Positions 62,459 through 64,000 of a stretch of DNA of 64,000 nucleotides are shown piece by piece (within the stretch, counting starts at the first letter, position 1; every line of letters begins with the position of its first letter). The position numbers and the translations under genes are program-made. Under the pieces are notes generated by a model, which was not told the origin of the DNA, ran no database searches, and was given only the letters and a program-made list of their open reading frames with translations. Source of the stretch: an uncultured Clostridia bacterium (GTDB taxonomy: Bacteria; Bacillota; Clostridia; Christensenellales; Aristaeellaceae); assembly GCA_946407745.1 (NCBI GenBank), contig CAMJPQ010000001.1:124001-188000 (forward strand), given 5' to 3'.

Positions 62459-62701
62459 GTGCTGATCAAACTGATCGTAGAGCTGGTGCTGGGTGGCCTC
62501 AGTGGCTGTGCGGCCAGCAAAATCATGGGTTCTGAATCAAAGAACCTCCTGAAGAATGTGCTGCTCGGACTGGGCGGCGGCGTTGTCGGCGGACTCCTCG
62601 GCAACCTGATCGGCCTGGGCGACGGCTGGATCACCGGTCTGATCCTTTCCATCGTCGGCGCATGCCTGATCATCTGGCTTGTAAGAAAGTTTTCAAAGTG
62701 A
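62459..62701 (+). CDS. GlsB/YeaQ/YmgE family membrane protein
   Basis: 80-residue protein with about three hydrophobic, glycine-rich segments (IVELVLGGLSGCAASKIMG, NVLLGLGGGVVGGLLGNLIG, WITGLILSIVGACLIIWLV). The pattern is that of the transglycosylase-associated/YeaQ family (PF04226), small stress-linked membrane proteins of unclear function. The start is a GTG at 62459, supported by AAGGAG nine bases upstream. It lies just after tail copy D. Confidence 0.82.
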   Translation: MLIKLIVELVLGGLSGCAASKIMGSESKNLLKNVLLGLGGGVVGGLLGNLIGLGDGWITGLILSIVGACLIIWLVRKFSK

Positions 62702-62788
62702 ATGATCCTTTACATGATGTATTCACAAGGCCTGATAGACGTAGAGCATTCGGGTGCGCTGCGAAGGCGGAAAGAATGAGGTGCTGCA

Positions 62789-63019
62789 ATGTTTCAGAAA
62801 ATGAATCCGGTTGTAAAAGCCCTTGTGATGTTTGTAATCGGCTGCATTGTGATGCTCGCAGTGGAGTGGCTCGCCGCACTGATCAAGGGAACTACCTTTG
62901 AGATCAACTGGCTGTACATCATCGGAATGGGCGCTGTAATCGCCCTGTTGGACGCTGTTTTTCCCGCTGAGAAACGCAAGCAGAACCGCGAGAATCTGAA
63001 GAATTCCTTCAAACGCTGA
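62789..63019 (+). CDS. Small two-span membrane protein, function unknown
   Basis: 76 residues with two hydrophobic segments (ALVMFVIGCIVMLAVEWLAAL and INWLYIIGMGAVIALLDAVF) and a strongly charged C-terminus (PAEKRKQNRENLKNSFKR). A GAGGTG site precedes the ATG. It follows the YeaQ-type gene by 87 bases on the same strand; a joint role in the membrane is possible but unproven. No family was recognised. Confidence 0.65.
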   Translation: MFQKMNPVVKALVMFVIGCIVMLAVEWLAALIKGTTFEINWLYIIGMGAVIALLDAVFPAEKRKQNRENLKNSFKR

Positions 63020-63244
63020 GCACCTGTGCAGCTGCTGCAGACTGAAGCACAGCTCAGAAGGATTCTTCACAGGCTGAAAAGCCAATGCTGCTTGAATAAT
63101 AAGTATGCTTCCGAACGGACGCTCTTGAAGAAGGGTGTCCGTTTTTTGCGCAAATCGCTTGGGACTGAAGAAGTTAAAGGGAGAAAGAATACGTCTGCGA
63201 AGGGATGCTGGCAAATAATGAGGCGCAGTGAGCAGCGGCAGGGC

Positions 63245-64000
63245 CTACTGATACATGGGGCTTGGCATGGGCACGGTTTCACACCGGTCATTTGCCATGT
63301 GCAAATCTTCCATCAGGCAGGCGTTGAAAACTGCTCTGTCTCCGAATCTCCTGCGGATGCCGTCAATGGCTCCGTCCAGCGCGCTCTGGCGCGCTCGGGA
63401 CGTATAGTCATTGAAAATGTCCAGCTGTATCGGCAGTGCGCCGCTGACCGGGCTGATGCCACGTATGGTCAGCGCACGGACCGGCTTTTGCCATGCATAG
63501 CGCAGCCTGAACAAATCAAAGCCTGCGCAGGCGATCTCATAAGGGCTCTGAGACGGGTACGGCAGAGGGGCCTGCCATTGATACCATCCCAAATCCCTGT
63601 CTCGAACTGAGACCTGTACCCCTTTTGCCTGCAGCTCGTTGGAGCGGAGACGGTGCCCGACATCCTGGGCCAGTGCCAGCAGCACCAGCCAGACCTCGTA
63701 GCAGCTTTCCAAATCACGGGTGCAGGTGATTCCGTGGCCGACGCTTTTCACCGGCGGTGTATAATCCTCCGGCATGACCTGTGCCCCGTCCGCGCCGTTT
63801 GCAAATCGATGCAACATCAGTCCGTTTTTACCCAGTCTGCGTTGTAAGAGACCGGGGTCTGCCTCGGCAAGACTGCCGATGGTTCTGCAGCCAAGCCGGA
63901 ACAGCTTTCTGGTGGTGGCAGGCCCAACGTACAGCAGATCCGATACTGGCAGCGGCCATACCTTATCCCGATAATCCGAACGGGAAACCACAGTTACGGC
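63245..64000 (-). CDS. Y-family DNA polymerase (UmuC/DinB type), C-terminal part
   Basis: 252 codons, open at the right edge. The visible part starts in the palm/thumb region (VTVVSRSDYRDKVWPLPVSD, then LLYVGPATTRKLFRLGCRTI, the helix-hairpin-helix thumb) and includes the little-finger domain (VKSVGHGITCTRDLESCYEV onward). Catalytic acidic residues would lie beyond the window. The VWPLPVSDLLYVG form is typical of the UmuC-like polymerases of Bacillota, which copy damaged DNA. The 225 bases between it and the convergent membrane gene hold no clear feature. Confidence 0.88.
   Translation of the reverse strand, partial: AVTVVSRSDYRDKVWPLPVSDLLYVGPATTRKLFRLGCRTIGSLAEADPGLLQRRLGKNGLMLHRFANGADGAQVMPEDYTPPVKSVGHGITCTRDLESCYEVWLVLLALAQDVGHRLRSNELQAKGVQVSVRDRDLGWYQWQAPLPYPSQSPYEIACAGFDLFRLRYAWQKPVRALTIRGISPVSGALPIQLDIFNDYTSRARQSALDGAIDGIRRRFGDRAVFNACLMEDLHMANDRCETVPMPSPMYQ

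Overview
The window is chromosomal DNA of moderately high GC from what looks like a strictly anaerobic, probably gut-associated member of the Bacillota/Clostridia. The clues are strong Shine-Dalgarno sites, frequent ATGA overlaps between genes, a reverse rubrerythrin, a YabN-type methylase-MazG fusion beside a SpoVB-like flippase, ScpAB, PcrA/LigA, MnmM and several glycan enzymes. No rRNA or tRNA gene was recognised. The species cannot be named from sequence alone.

Layout. 1-971 (minus): an ECF sigma factor with its probable anti-sigma factor, which runs off the left edge. 1300-11760 (plus): pcrA, ligA, alr, an M20 amidohydrolase, an M50 membrane protease, scpA, scpB, a HAD phosphatase and a secreted phosphodiester glycosidase-like protein, followed by mutS and by gdhA with its own promoter and terminator. 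16087-22578 (minus): yabN/mazG, a SpoVB/MurJ-like flippase, a GH130 mannosyl-glucose phosphorylase, yebC and a long-form PRPP synthetase. 22796-33606 (minus): a GH106-like enzyme, azlCD, a Nudix hydrolase, a GH29 fucosidase, a DUF6062-like protein, a PlsC-like acyltransferase, an RluA-type pseudouridine synthase, an unknown gene, ilvE and a hexapeptide acetyltransferase. 33648-37154 (minus): a small surface-polysaccharide group (pyruvyl transferase, GT4, GT2), probably with the acetyltransferase.

37268-51328 (minus) is a long purine operon in transcription order purE, purC, class A beta-lactamase-like gene, purF, purM, purN, purO-like IMP cyclohydrolase, stand-alone AICAR transformylase, purD, fused purL/Q, purB, xpt. 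It is preceded by a consensus promoter, a structured leader and an intrinsic terminator, which implies attenuation control. 51720-59589 (minus): an ABC exporter, an Lgt-like membrane protein, a second phosphodiester glycosidase, mnmM, an RsuA-type pseudouridine synthase, a GNAT enzyme, and an overlapping nucleotidyltransferase and sugar-1-kinase pair.

The most unusual part is 59745-62430. The 3' end of the reverse rubrerythrin gene is followed by three further diverged copies of its last 16-21 codons, each about 0.5-0.9 kb apart. Between them lie an XRE regulator, a truncated tyrosine integrase flanked by seven GKTGTAC heptamers, palindromes with a perfect consensus promoter, and a small membrane-protein gene. 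This looks like serial integration of mobile elements at the 3' end of a protein-coding gene, with each element restoring the reading frame. Two small membrane-protein genes and the C-terminal part of a Y-family DNA polymerase finish the window.
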